DNA from: Anaerolineales bacterium
GTDB taxonomy: Bacteria; Chloroflexota; Anaerolineae; Anaerolineales; Villigracilaceae
NCBI GenBank assembly: GCA_030680795.1
Contig: JAUXUL010000025.1
Span: 41,115 to 105,114 of the forward strand
Length of the DNA stretch: 64,000 nt
Direction of reading: 5' to 3'
The notes under the pieces were generated by a model. That model saw only the letters and a program-made list of their open reading frames with translations, was not told the origin of the DNA and ran no database searches. Shown here piece after piece: positions 1 to 8,923 of this stretch. Each line of letters begins with the position of its first letter. Within the stretch, counting starts at the first letter, position 1. The translations under genes were made by a program, and so were the position numbers.

Positions 1-2
1 GG

Positions 3-170
3 GATGAAGCCAGCGCACACCGATTGTATACAAAATTCTACACGCGCAAATCCATCCCACTCATATCAAAATCAACCGAGAAAAAACTCAACCTCGTACG
101 ACCTGACATTTTTAATGCCGAAACCCTCGGTACGGACATGAACTGGGTGTATGGCAATCGTGAAAAGTAA
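3..170 (+). CDS. C-terminal fragment of an unidentified protein (truncated by window edge)
   Basis: Open frame from base 3 (DEASAHRLYTKFYTRKSIPL...MNWVYGNREK) to TAA at 168-170. Confidence 0.5.
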   Translation, partial: DEASAHRLYTKFYTRKSIPLISKSTEKKLNLVRPDIFNAETLGTDMNWVYGNREK

Positions 171-209
171 ACGTAAAGAAGTAATAAAGAAACCGAATTA
201 CCCTCCAGA

Positions 210-845
210 CTACATTGGCACGATCATTTCCCTGGTTTCGATAATTTCCACCTGTAATTTCCCAGCAGAAAGCTCGCGCAAATCATTTTGAATTGTATCG
301 AATGTATCCACGCGGAGTTGCATCGTCAGTGTAATATCCCCCGCAAAATCTTCGCCGAGAACTTCCCCGCGCTGGCGAGCCACGTGCAAACACACACGTT
401 CCAGCAAGTGATACGGAATCACAAGCCTGACCACATGCACTGGGATTCTCATCCCCCGCCCAACGGCATTCACAACCAACTGAGCCGACTCGGTATAGGC
501 CTTCACCAATCCGCCTGTGCCGAGCAAAGTCCCGCCGAAATAGCGCGTAATCACCAGCGCCGCATCGCCGAGTCCACTACCGCGCAGGACGGCTAATGCA
601 GGCTTGCCCGAAGTCCCAGAGGGTTCGCCATCATCGGAAAAATATTCTGTCACTGTATTCCCGCCGCCGATAATATACACAGGCACATTATGCGTTGCAT
701 CTCCAAATTCTTTTTTTACACGCGCAATGAATGCGCGCGCTTCGTCTATGGATAAAGCAGGCGCAAGCGTGGCAATAAAGCGTGAATTGACCACAATATG
801 ATCAAGGCGAATTTCTTTTAGAGGAACAAAATAAGTTTTTACCAT
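210..845 (-). CDS. yigZ: YigZ/IMPACT family protein
   Basis: DDGEPSGTSGKPAL, VITRYFGGTLLGTGGLVKAY motifs. Confidence 0.93.
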   Translation of the reverse strand: MVKTYFVPLKEIRLDHIVVNSRFIATLAPALSIDEARAFIARVKKEFGDATHNVPVYIIGGGNTVTEYFSDDGEPSGTSGKPALAVLRGSGLGDAALVITRYFGGTLLGTGGLVKAYTESAQLVVNAVGRGMRIPVHVVRLVIPYHLLERVCLHVARQRGEVLGEDFAGDITLTMQLRVDTFDTIQNDLRELSAGKLQVEIIETREMIVPM

Positions 846-854
846 AATATGAAT

Positions 855-880
855 GCAGGTCGGATTGAAATCCGACCTGC
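855..880. repeat. Palindrome gcaggtcggatt-ga-aatccgacctgc between convergent-tail gene ends
   Basis: 12-bp perfect inverted repeat, read directly. Confidence 0.85.
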
Positions 881-885
881 AAATA

Positions 886-3135
886 TTAGTATCTACCTCT
901 ATTCAAAACCGCATCAGGATTCGGCAGTTCGTTCTCCCTCGCGGGGAAGACCTGCACCGCGCAGGCTTTAAATTCGGGAATCAACGCCTGCGGGTCAAGC
1001 GCATCATTCGTCAACAGATTCGCGGCGGCTTCAGCAAAATGAAAGGGGATGAAGACCACGCCTACGGATGTTTTCTCCGTGACCGTCACGCGCAGGATGA
1101 CTTCTCCTCGTCTGCTTTGGACTTTGACCGGGTCACCGTTTCGAATGCCGTGAATCTCGGCGTCAGCAGGATGAATCTCCACGCGCGCTTCGGGATAGGC
1201 TTCGTTGAGCGACGAGTTGCGAGTCATCGTGCCGCCGTGCCAATGTTCGAGCACGCGGCCTGTGGTTAAGATAAACGGATATTCGTCGCTCGGCTCTTCC
1301 ATCACACGGACATAATCCAACGGGTGGAATTTTCCGCGTCCGCGTGGGAAGGATTCTTTGAAGAGAGTCGGCGTGCCGGGGTGAGACATATCAGGTACGG
1401 GATAGATCAGCCCAACTTTATCAATGCGCTCATAAGTAATACCCGCATAATCTGAATTCACGCTGCCCATCTCGCGCAGAATCTCTTCGGGGTTGGAATA
1501 TTTCCAGTAAGCAGAATCAACCCCGAGCCGCGATTCGAGGCGCTGGGCTAAGTCGCAAATGATCTGCCAATCCACGCGCGATTTTCCGCGCGGGGCATGA
1601 GCCGCCCGCACACGCTGCACGCGGCGGTCTGTATTCGAGAACGTCCCATCTTTTTCGGCGAAGGGAGTCGCGGGCAGGAACACATCCGCAAAGGCTCCGC
1701 TCTCATTCATGAAAATATCCTGCGCAACCAAAAACTCCAGTTGCTGCATGTGCTTGCGCGTTTCATTCAAATTCGGCTCAGACATCATCGGGTTCTCGCC
1801 CATGATATACAGCGCGCGGATGCCGCCTTCATGTGCCTGACTCAAAATTTCAGTGGTGGTCAATCCAAGTTTGCGCGAAAGACCGCCCGATTCGATGTTC
1901 CATGTTTTTTCCCATTTGGCGGCGTTATCTTCATCGTCCACGCGCATGTAGCCGGGATAATGAAAGGGCATACAACCCATATCACTCGCGCCCTGCACAT
2001 TGTTTTGTCCGCGCAAGGGATTCAGCCCCGTACCATCGCGCCCGATATGACCCGTGAGAAAGGCAAGATTAATCAGCGCAAGCGCGCTGGCAGTGCCGTG
2101 TGAAAGCTGTGAGATGCCCATGCCCCAATAGATGGCCGCCTTCTCCGCATTGGCATACATGCGCGCTGCCTTGCGAATATCTTCGGCAGGCACACCGGAA
2201 ATTCCCTCGGCATATTCAGGTGTGAACTTATCAAGCGACTCAATAAAATCATTGAAGCCCTCGGTGCGATTTTGAATAAACTCGCCGTTGATCAAATCCT
2301 CTTTGACGATCACCTGCGCCATCGCAGAGAACACTGGCACATTCGTTCCCGGCTTCAGGGGAAGCCACATCTCGGCAAAATCAACCAGGTCAATGCGGCG
2401 CGGGTCAATCACGATCATCTTTGCGCCATACTTTCTGACAGCTTCCTTCATTTGTAATGCAATGATGGGGTGATTCTCACCTGTGTTCGAACCTGTGACA
2501 ATGAAGACATCATTTTGAATTACCTGTGAAGCCGTATTGCTCATCGCCGAAGAACCAGTCGCCTGTTGAAGGGCAACCACCGAACCCGCATGACACAAGC
2601 GTGTACAGTGATCCACATTATTCGTGCGAAAGATGGCGCGATACATTTTCTGTAAAAGGTAATTATCTTCGTTGGTTGCTTTGGCGCAGGCATAGACCGC
2701 CATCGCATCCGAACCATCGCGTTTGTAAATGCGGACCAGGTTATCGGCAATGACGTTGAGGGCTGTATTCCAGTCGGTTTCGAGCCAATCAGAGAGACTG
2801 GAGACTGGAGGATTGGAGATTGGTTGCCCATTGGCAGAACTAATCTCAAATCTCTGTTCTCTAATCTCTGGTCTCGGTTTTCCTTCCAGTAAATACCGCC
2901 GCATAAGCGGAGTCGTCACACGCTTGGGATGATACACATAATCATAGCCAAAGCGTCCCTTCACGCATAGATTGCCGTGATTAACAGGTGAGTCAAACGG
3001 CGAATTGACTTTGAAGATATGCTCGTCTTTGACATGTAACTGTAAATTACAACCGACGCCGCAATAGGGGCAGGTGGTCGTGACTATTCGGTCTGGTTTG
3101 ATCATGTTGGCATCCTCAAAAAAGTAATCCGTCAT
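886..3135 (-). CDS. fdhA: Formate dehydrogenase alpha subunit, molybdopterin type, Cys active site
   Basis: TTCPYCGVGCNLQLHVK 4Fe-4S motif, HCTRLCHAGSVVAL, MGENPMMSEPN; full-length ORF. Confidence 0.92.
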   Translation of the reverse strand: MTDYFFEDANMIKPDRIVTTTCPYCGVGCNLQLHVKDEHIFKVNSPFDSPVNHGNLCVKGRFGYDYVYHPKRVTTPLMRRYLLEGKPRPEIREQRFEISSANGQPISNPPVSSLSDWLETDWNTALNVIADNLVRIYKRDGSDAMAVYACAKATNEDNYLLQKMYRAIFRTNNVDHCTRLCHAGSVVALQQATGSSAMSNTASQVIQNDVFIVTGSNTGENHPIIALQMKEAVRKYGAKMIVIDPRRIDLVDFAEMWLPLKPGTNVPVFSAMAQVIVKEDLINGEFIQNRTEGFNDFIESLDKFTPEYAEGISGVPAEDIRKAARMYANAEKAAIYWGMGISQLSHGTASALALINLAFLTGHIGRDGTGLNPLRGQNNVQGASDMGCMPFHYPGYMRVDDEDNAAKWEKTWNIESGGLSRKLGLTTTEILSQAHEGGIRALYIMGENPMMSEPNLNETRKHMQQLEFLVAQDIFMNESGAFADVFLPATPFAEKDGTFSNTDRRVQRVRAAHAPRGKSRVDWQIICDLAQRLESRLGVDSAYWKYSNPEEILREMGSVNSDYAGITYERIDKVGLIYPVPDMSHPGTPTLFKESFPRGRGKFHPLDYVRVMEEPSDEYPFILTTGRVLEHWHGGTMTRNSSLNEAYPEARVEIHPADAEIHGIRNGDPVKVQSRRGEVILRVTVTEKTSVGVVFIPFHFAEAAANLLTNDALDPQALIPEFKACAVQVFPARENELPNPDAVLNRGRY
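2793..2872. repeat. Degenerate heptamer-type repeat inside fdhA
   Basis: gagactg gagactg gaggatt ggagatt ...; encodes RPEIREQRFEISSANGQPISNPPVSSLS in-frame. Confidence 0.65.
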
Positions 3136-3185
3136 ACGTGATACGTAAAATGCACGTTACGAATGATGCATAACGAATTACGCTT
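3125..3185. repeat. Degenerate heptamer-type repeat between fdhA and the ferredoxin subunit
   Basis: tacgtga tacgtaa ...gttacga...ataacga attacgc tttacgt. Confidence 0.55.
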
Positions 3186-3867
3186 TACGTTTCTTCCTAC
3201 CAGTATTCAAAACACTAATTTCCTGCGGACTCATGCCCTGCTCCAATAAATATTCACGCTTCGGCTTCAACGCACCCGTGGGGCAGACCGCAACACACTG
3301 TCCGCATAAGACACAACTTGTTTCTGGAATTGTTTTATCGAAGAATGTGCCGATCTGGGTTTCAAATCCACGGCCATCGAAGTTGATCGCGAATGTATAT
3401 TGGGCATCCTCAGCGCAAACCTGCACGCAGCGCCAGCATAGCAAACACTTCGAGTAATCGCGGATATACATCGGGTTGTCATCGATAACGTCCGACTCGC
3501 GTCTTTCTGCATCTGGAAAACGGCTTGTATCTGCGCCATATTCGCGCATCATGGTTTGGATTTCTGGTGCTTCAGATAGATCCATTGTGGAGGATAACAT
3601 TTCCAAAATGGTCTTACGCGCACGAATGACTTTCTCGCTTCGCGTCTGCACCTTCATGCCTGCTGCAGCCTTGACGATGCAGGCAGGCTGAAGCACTCTC
3701 TGTCCCTCCACCTCTACCACGCAGATTCGACATAACGCATTCGCTGTCGTCACTTCATGGAAGCAGATCGTGGGAATATCAATCCCATTCTCCCGCGCGA
3801 CTTCGAGCAGGGTTTTATTTTCTTCTACGATTACTTCTTTTCCATCCATTAAGAATGAGATTGTCAT
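3178..3867 (-). CDS. 2Fe-2S/4Fe-4S subunit (NuoG N-terminal / HoxU-like) of NAD-linked formate dehydrogenase
   Basis: [26 protein letters not shown] and [16 protein letters not shown] motifs. Confidence 0.9.
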   Translation of the reverse strand: MTISFLMDGKEVIVEENKTLLEVARENGIDIPTICFHEVTTANALCRICVVEVEGQRVLQPACIVKAAAGMKVQTRSEKVIRARKTILEMLSSTMDLSEAPEIQTMMREYGADTSRFPDAERRESDVIDDNPMYIRDYSKCLLCWRCVQVCAEDAQYTFAINFDGRGFETQIGTFFDKTIPETSCVLCGQCVAVCPTGALKPKREYLLEQGMSPQEISVLNTGRKKRKA

Positions 3868-3905
3868 AAGTTCACCTTGTTTTTGTCAAAAGTCAATAAT
3901 CTTGT

Positions 3906-5783
3906 CTATTTTTTCTTCGTTGTTTTGGTTGTTGTTTTCTTCTTTATCTTCGCCGCTGCTTTCGTAACCTTTTTTACCGCTTTCGGTTTCACCTTAGACA
4001 CTTTCTTCATAGCTTTCGACACTTTTGAAACCTTTGAAACTTCCTTTTTCACAACAGGCTTCTTTGCTGCCTCCGACACTTTAGACACTTTCTTTTTTTC
4101 ATCCTTCATCCCTCCTCCTTCATCCTTGAACAACTCGGGCCACAATTTCATCGCAGACAACACCGCACTTGCGGCAGTTTGACCCAAGCCGCACAGGGAC
4201 GCGTCTGTCATCGTCCAGCCGACATCTTCCAGGCGAACATAATCATCGGGCAACGCATCACCTACGGCCACGCGATTCAAAATTTCCATCTGACGTTGCG
4301 TACCCATCTGACATGGATAACATTTGCCGCAGGATTCATGCGCGAAGAATTTTCCAAGCCGCTTCAAGACATCGCGGATATCACGGGTTTCGTCGAAGAC
4401 CATTACAACACCGGAGCCAAGCGGTAAACCTGCGGAGCGTAAATCTTCGAACGTTAACTTTACATCCAGATGTTCGGATGTGGCAAAAGCTCCCGCCGCA
4501 CCACCGAATAAAACTGCTTTGAGGGATTTTTTACTAGCGACACCGCTCGCCATGATAATTAGGTCACGGAGGGTGACGCCAAACTCAACTTCATACAACC
4601 CAGGCTTAACTACGTCACCTGAAACGCAAAACAATTTCGATCCCGGTGATTTTTCCGTACCAATCCTGCGATATTCGGTTGAACCTTTTGAAATGATAAG
4701 CGGGACATTGCAAAGTGTTTCGACATTATTAATAATAGTTGGCTTATCGAACAAACCGTTTGTCGTCGGGAAGGGCGGTTTCACGCGCGGGAAACCGCGC
4801 TTCCCTTCGATTGATTCAAATAGCGCGGTCTCCTCGCCACAAATATAGGCACCAGCGCCGACACGAATTTCAATATCAAATTTCTCACCGAGATAACCTG
4901 CATCACGCGCTTCGATGATCGCGTTTTCCAAAACAGGAACAATGTATGGATATTCACCGCGAATATAAATATAGCCTTTGCTCGCACCGATGGCATACGC
5001 AGCAACACACATTCCTTCAATCGTACGATGCGGATCATCCAATAATAAAATTCTATCTTTGAATGTGCCGGGCTCGGATTCATCTGCATTGCAGACGACA
5101 TATTTCTGTGTTCCATCTGCCTCCGCCGCGCCTTCCCATTTAACCCCTGTTGGGAATGCCGCGCCGCCACGACCGACCAATCCGCTGGCTTTAATCTCAG
5201 CGATCACATCCTCAGGTTTCAATGTCATTGCTTTTTTATACGCTGAGTATTCGCCGTATTTTGCAAGAGTCGTTGTGCCTTCGCCGCAATTGGAAGTCAG
5301 CTCACGTATTTGACCGTAGACAGAAGACCGTGGACGATCATCCTCCTTTTCGCCATCACCCACCGTCCACTGTCCATCGTCCATCGTCCACACAGCGGGG
5401 GCTTGTTCGCAAAGCCCAAGGCATGGACTCCGCTCAATGGTTAGAGACAGGTCCTCGGTCGTCTGACCCGGCTTCACATCATAATGATTGCAAAGATGAT
5501 CGAGGAGTCGATCCGCACCTTTGAGCGCGCAGGCGGGGTCGGTACAAACTCTAATGAATGTTTTTCCGACCTGTTCGTTGTAATAGAGTGAATAAAATTC
5601 GATGACGCCATGCACATCCGCCAGAGGCACGTGCAATAATTTTGCAACTTCGCCCGCCACTACCTGAGGAAGCCAGCCATAAATTTTTTGAGCCGCGTGC
5701 AGGGCAGGTAAAAGCCCCGAGCGACCTAGTGGAATGTAAGATTCAATTGCAGGTTTTAGCGGGGTAAGGTCAATTTCAGACAT
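3906..5783 (-). CDS. Fused NuoE-NuoF-like NADH-binding protein with Lys-rich C-terminal tail
   Basis: NuoE part [27 protein letters not shown]; NuoF part [45 protein letters not shown]; tail [22 protein letters not shown]...KKK. Confidence 0.9.
   Translation of the reverse strand: MSEIDLTPLKPAIESYIPLGRSGLLPALHAAQKIYGWLPQVVAGEVAKLLHVPLADVHGVIEFYSLYYNEQVGKTFIRVCTDPACALKGADRLLDHLCNHYDVKPGQTTEDLSLTIERSPCLGLCEQAPAVWTMDDGQWTVGDGEKEDDRPRSSVYGQIRELTSNCGEGTTTLAKYGEYSAYKKAMTLKPEDVIAEIKASGLVGRGGAAFPTGVKWEGAAEADGTQKYVVCNADESEPGTFKDRILLLDDPHRTIEGMCVAAYAIGASKGYIYIRGEYPYIVPVLENAIIEARDAGYLGEKFDIEIRVGAGAYICGEETALFESIEGKRGFPRVKPPFPTTNGLFDKPTIINNVETLCNVPLIISKGSTEYRRIGTEKSPGSKLFCVSGDVVKPGLYEVEFGVTLRDLIIMASGVASKKSLKAVLFGGAAGAFATSEHLDVKLTFEDLRSAGLPLGSGVVMVFDETRDIRDVLKRLGKFFAHESCGKCYPCQMGTQRQMEILNRVAVGDALPDDYVRLEDVGWTMTDASLCGLGQTAASAVLSAMKLWPELFKDEGGGMKDEKKKVSKVSEAAKKPVVKKEVSKVSKVSKAMKKVSKVKPKAVKKVTKAAAKIKKKTTTKTTKKK
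5311..5393. repeat. Heptamer-type repeat inside nuoE-nuoF linker
   Basis: cgtccac tgtccat cgtccat cgtccac with flanking gaccgtagacagaagaccgtggac; encodes [28 protein letters not shown]. Confidence 0.75.
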
Positions 5784-5852
5784 TAAGTCTCCAATATGCC
5801 GAGTATAACCGATGACATTTTCATGCCGCGATGCACTTCCGAAATTCCGGAT

Positions 5853-5873
5853 GATTATATATAATATATAATC
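5853..5873. promoter_or_regulatory. 21-bp perfect palindrome abutting the GntR start codon; candidate operator / -10 region
   Basis: gattatatat-a-atatataatc immediately before ATG at 5874. Confidence 0.55.
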
Positions 5874-6617
5874 ATGGCGTCAATAGCCAATAAAGAACTC
5901 ACCCACAAACCTCTTAAACAGGAAATATACGACGCGCTTCATCGTCAGATCATCGCGGGCAAATACGGACCAGGGGATTGGCTGCGACAGGATGATATCG
6001 CCAGCCAAATGGGCGTAAGTATGACCCCCGTGCGGGAAGCGCTTGACCTGCTTGTTTCAACAGGCCTGGCGGAGCGTGTGCCGTATCGAGGCGTGCGTGT
6101 GCGTGATATGTCTACAAAGGATATTGTCGAAGCTTACGGTTTGAGATTGATACTCGAGGCAGTCATTGCCAGGGAAGCGGCTATGAACATTATACCTGGG
6201 CAGGTATCAGGGCTAAAAAAAATAATGGATGAAATGAACAGGCATGTCAAGCTGAGCGAAATGCCGCTCGAGCGCCAATTAAGCCGTGAGTTCCATACTG
6301 CCATTGCCGAAGCTTGTGGAAATGATCTACTGATCAAGTTATATGCCGTTGTTGCAAACGCCTTTCCTGATTGGTTATTATATGAAGCATTGTTCCGCAA
6401 ACCTGAATTGCTGGCCGGCAGCGTAGCTCAAACCCACGATGAACACACTGCAATTTTGGATGCGCTTTCAAAAGGAGATGCCGACTTAGCCGTGCAGGCA
6501 TCGATTGAGCACGTGATGGATTCTGGCAAGTGGCTGGAGGAATATCTCAATATTCCTGCAAAATTGTTAAGAGAAAAAGAAAAGCAAGTAACGCACTTAA
6601 TAAAAAAATCGAAATAA
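5874..6617 (+). CDS. GntR family transcriptional regulator (FadR/FCD type)
   Basis: w[48 protein letters not shown] plus C-terminal ligand domain. Confidence 0.94.
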   Translation: MASIANKELTHKPLKQEIYDALHRQIIAGKYGPGDWLRQDDIASQMGVSMTPVREALDLLVSTGLAERVPYRGVRVRDMSTKDIVEAYGLRLILEAVIAREAAMNIIPGQVSGLKKIMDEMNRHVKLSEMPLERQLSREFHTAIAEACGNDLLIKLYAVVANAFPDWLLYEALFRKPELLAGSVAQTHDEHTAILDALSKGDADLAVQASIEHVMDSGKWLEEYLNIPAKLLREKEKQVTHLIKKSK

Positions 6618-6630
6618 ACCAGGAGGCAGT

Positions 6631-7284
6631 ATGTCGGAAGAATTATATAAGCAGATGGCACAATGCATTATTGATGGCGACTCGGATATCTCCGTCGAAC
6701 TTGCGAAGAAGTCCATCGAATTGAAGATGCACCCGTTGGAGACGATCACAAAGGGCTTCGTGGTCGGCGTGAATTATATCGGCGATCAGTTTGGCTTGGG
6801 TGAAGCGTTCCTGCCCGAACTGGTGATGGCAGGCGAGGCAATGAAAGCCGCGATTGCCGTGCTGGAACCTGAATTGCTCAAACTCGGTGAAACCCGCCAG
6901 ATGCTGGGACGGGTGGTTCTCGCAACCGTGGAAGGCGACATTCACGAGATCGGCAAGACTCTCGTCGGCACAATGCTGAGCGCCTCCGGCTTTGAAGTCG
7001 TTGACCTGGGCGTGGATCAACCCGCAGACAAGATCATCGGCAAGGCGCTTGAGATCAATGCGGACATCATCGGCATGAGCGCGTTGTTGACCACCACCAT
7101 GGTACGCCAGCGCGAAGTGATCGAAGAGTTGGATAAGGAAGGCTTGCGCCCGCGCATCAAAGTGATGGTTGGCGGCGCGCCGATCACACGCGACTGGGTC
7201 ACGAAGATCAAAGCCGACGGTTATTCAGAAGATGCGATCGGCGCGGTGAAGATCGCGAAGGAATTGATGGGCAAGGCAGATTAG
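6631..7284 (+). CDS. Corrinoid (B12-binding) methyltransferase protein, MtbC/MttC-like
   Basis: GDIHEIGKTLVGTMLSASGFEVVDLG (DxHxxG), ADIIGMSALLTTTM. Confidence 0.94.
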   Translation: MSEELYKQMAQCIIDGDSDISVELAKKSIELKMHPLETITKGFVVGVNYIGDQFGLGEAFLPELVMAGEAMKAAIAVLEPELLKLGETRQMLGRVVLATVEGDIHEIGKTLVGTMLSASGFEVVDLGVDQPADKIIGKALEINADIIGMSALLTTTMVRQREVIEELDKEGLRPRIKVMVGGAPITRDWVTKIKADGYSEDAIGAVKIAKELMGKAD

Positions 7285-7286
7285 TA

Positions 7287-7432
7287 AGCAGCGTTTTAAC
7301 GTTTGAAAATAAGCATTAAACGTTGAAGGTTGAAATTTGCACGTTATTCACACAACAAACCTGCAACCTTTATTCACTCTCTTCGCCAAAGAGACTAGAA
7401 TTCTGAATTCCTAATTCCTGATTTTTAATTTA
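7287..7432. repeat. Degenerate heptamer-type repeats upstream of first mttB-like gene
   Basis: attctga attccta attcctg attttta; ...ttaacgtttg...attaaacgttgaaggttg. Confidence 0.5.
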
Positions 7433-7442
7433 GAGGTGTCCC

Positions 7443-8921
7443 ATGCAACCAAAACTCACACTGCTAAGCGATGAGATCATCGCCCGTATTCTGGGAGAAG
7501 CCTACGAACTTCTTCTCAAGCCTGGCATCAAAGTCCAGAATGCCGAAGCGCGTGAAATGTTTGCTGCGGCTGGCGTGATCGTTGACCCGAAAACTGATGT
7601 TGCGCAAATTCCCGCCTCTCTCGTCCACAAGGCATTGGAGAGTGTACCGCGCGAATTTTATCTCTATGATTACGACGGCAATCCAACTGTACATTACGGC
7701 GGTGACTCCGTCCACTTTGACCCGGGCTCATCGGGCATCACAATACTCAACCCCGAAACACTTGAGCACGACACCACTGAAACAGAGCACCTCATTCGTT
7801 TACTAAAAGTCGCAGAACAACTTCCGCAATATGACGCGCAATCCACCGCCGTGATATGCCATGATGTTCCCAAAGAAATTCAAGACTCGTACCGCCTGTA
7901 TCTGGTTTTACTTCACTCAAAAAAACCGATCGTCACTGGCGCGTTCACAAATAAGACCGTGCAAGAGATGATAGACATGCTCTCCGTCTTCGCGGGTTCA
8001 GCGGAAGCCGCACGCGAAAAACCACGCGCCATCTTTGACGTGTGCCCCGCGCCGCCTCTTATTTGGAGCAATTTCGGCGCAGGCAATCTGATTGCGCTCG
8101 CGCGCGCAGGTGTCCCTGCGGAGATCGTCTCGGTGCCTCTTTCAGGCGCAGCGGCTCCAGTCACCATGCTTGGCACAGTTACCCAGCACACAGCGGAGTG
8201 TTTCGCGGGCATTGTCATACATCAACTTGCACATCCAGGCTCGCCGGTTGTTTGGGGCGGCGCAGCAGCGATCTTTGACATGCGCAAAGGTGCAACTCCC
8301 ATGGGCGCTGTTGAAACCACCATGCTTGATTGTTCTTACGCACAAGTCGCGAAGACGCTCAACATGCCCACGCACACCTATCTCGGCGCAACAGATTCAA
8401 AACTCGTTGACGCGCAGGCAGGACTCGAAAGCGGAATCTCAGCCATGGTCGGCGCGTTAAGCGGCATCAACATGATCTCTGGCTCAGGCATGTTGGATTT
8501 CCTTGCCTGCCACAGCGCGGAAAAACTCGTCGTGGACGCGGAAGGCATCTCCATGGCGAAGCGCATGATTGGCGGCGTGAAACTCCACACCGATACACTT
8601 GCCACAGGTTTTTTCGATCACAACATTGATTTCAAAGGCGGGGATTTCCTCAAGCAGAAAGCCACCATGCAGCTATTCCGTGAAGAACAGCACCTGCCGA
8701 GCAGCGTGATTGACCGCGACTCGATTCGCGCATGGAAAGCGGCCGGCTCATTGGATGCCTTTGGCAGAGCCAAACTCCGCGTGAACGAACTACTCGCTTC
8801 ATACAAGCGACCTGAAATTGATCCTGCCCAGGAGCGCAGACTCCACGCCTTTATGCTTGACCTCACTAAAAAAGCTGGCGTCGACATATTGCCACTGCTG
8901 GAACATTATCAACCCGCATAA
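7443..8921 (+). CDS. MttB-family (trimethylamine/betaine methyltransferase) protein, no amber codon
   Basis: MttB-like 492-aa ORF without internal stop; follows a corrinoid protein. Confidence 0.92.
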   Translation: MQPKLTLLSDEIIARILGEAYELLLKPGIKVQNAEAREMFAAAGVIVDPKTDVAQIPASLVHKALESVPREFYLYDYDGNPTVHYGGDSVHFDPGSSGITILNPETLEHDTTETEHLIRLLKVAEQLPQYDAQSTAVICHDVPKEIQDSYRLYLVLLHSKKPIVTGAFTNKTVQEMIDMLSVFAGSAEAAREKPRAIFDVCPAPPLIWSNFGAGNLIALARAGVPAEIVSVPLSGAAAPVTMLGTVTQHTAECFAGIVIHQLAHPGSPVVWGGAAAIFDMRKGATPMGAVETTMLDCSYAQVAKTLNMPTHTYLGATDSKLVDAQAGLESGISAMVGALSGINMISGSGMLDFLACHSAEKLVVDAEGISMAKRMIGGVKLHTDTLATGFFDHNIDFKGGDFLKQKATMQLFREEQHLPSSVIDRDSIRAWKAAGSLDAFGRAKLRVNELLASYKRPEIDPAQERRLHAFMLDLTKKAGVDILPLLEHYQPA

Positions 8922-8923
8922 TT

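Noticed and set aside
886-3135. Possible selenocysteine formate dehydrogenase
   Set aside because: The ORF is uninterrupted and the active-site region reads HCTRLCHAG, so Cys is used.
288-3539. Numerous ORFs antisense to yigZ, fdhA and the ferredoxin subunit
   Set aside because: No recognisable domains; they shadow strongly conserved genes on the other strand. The same reasoning was applied to antisense and overlapping ORFs elsewhere in the window.
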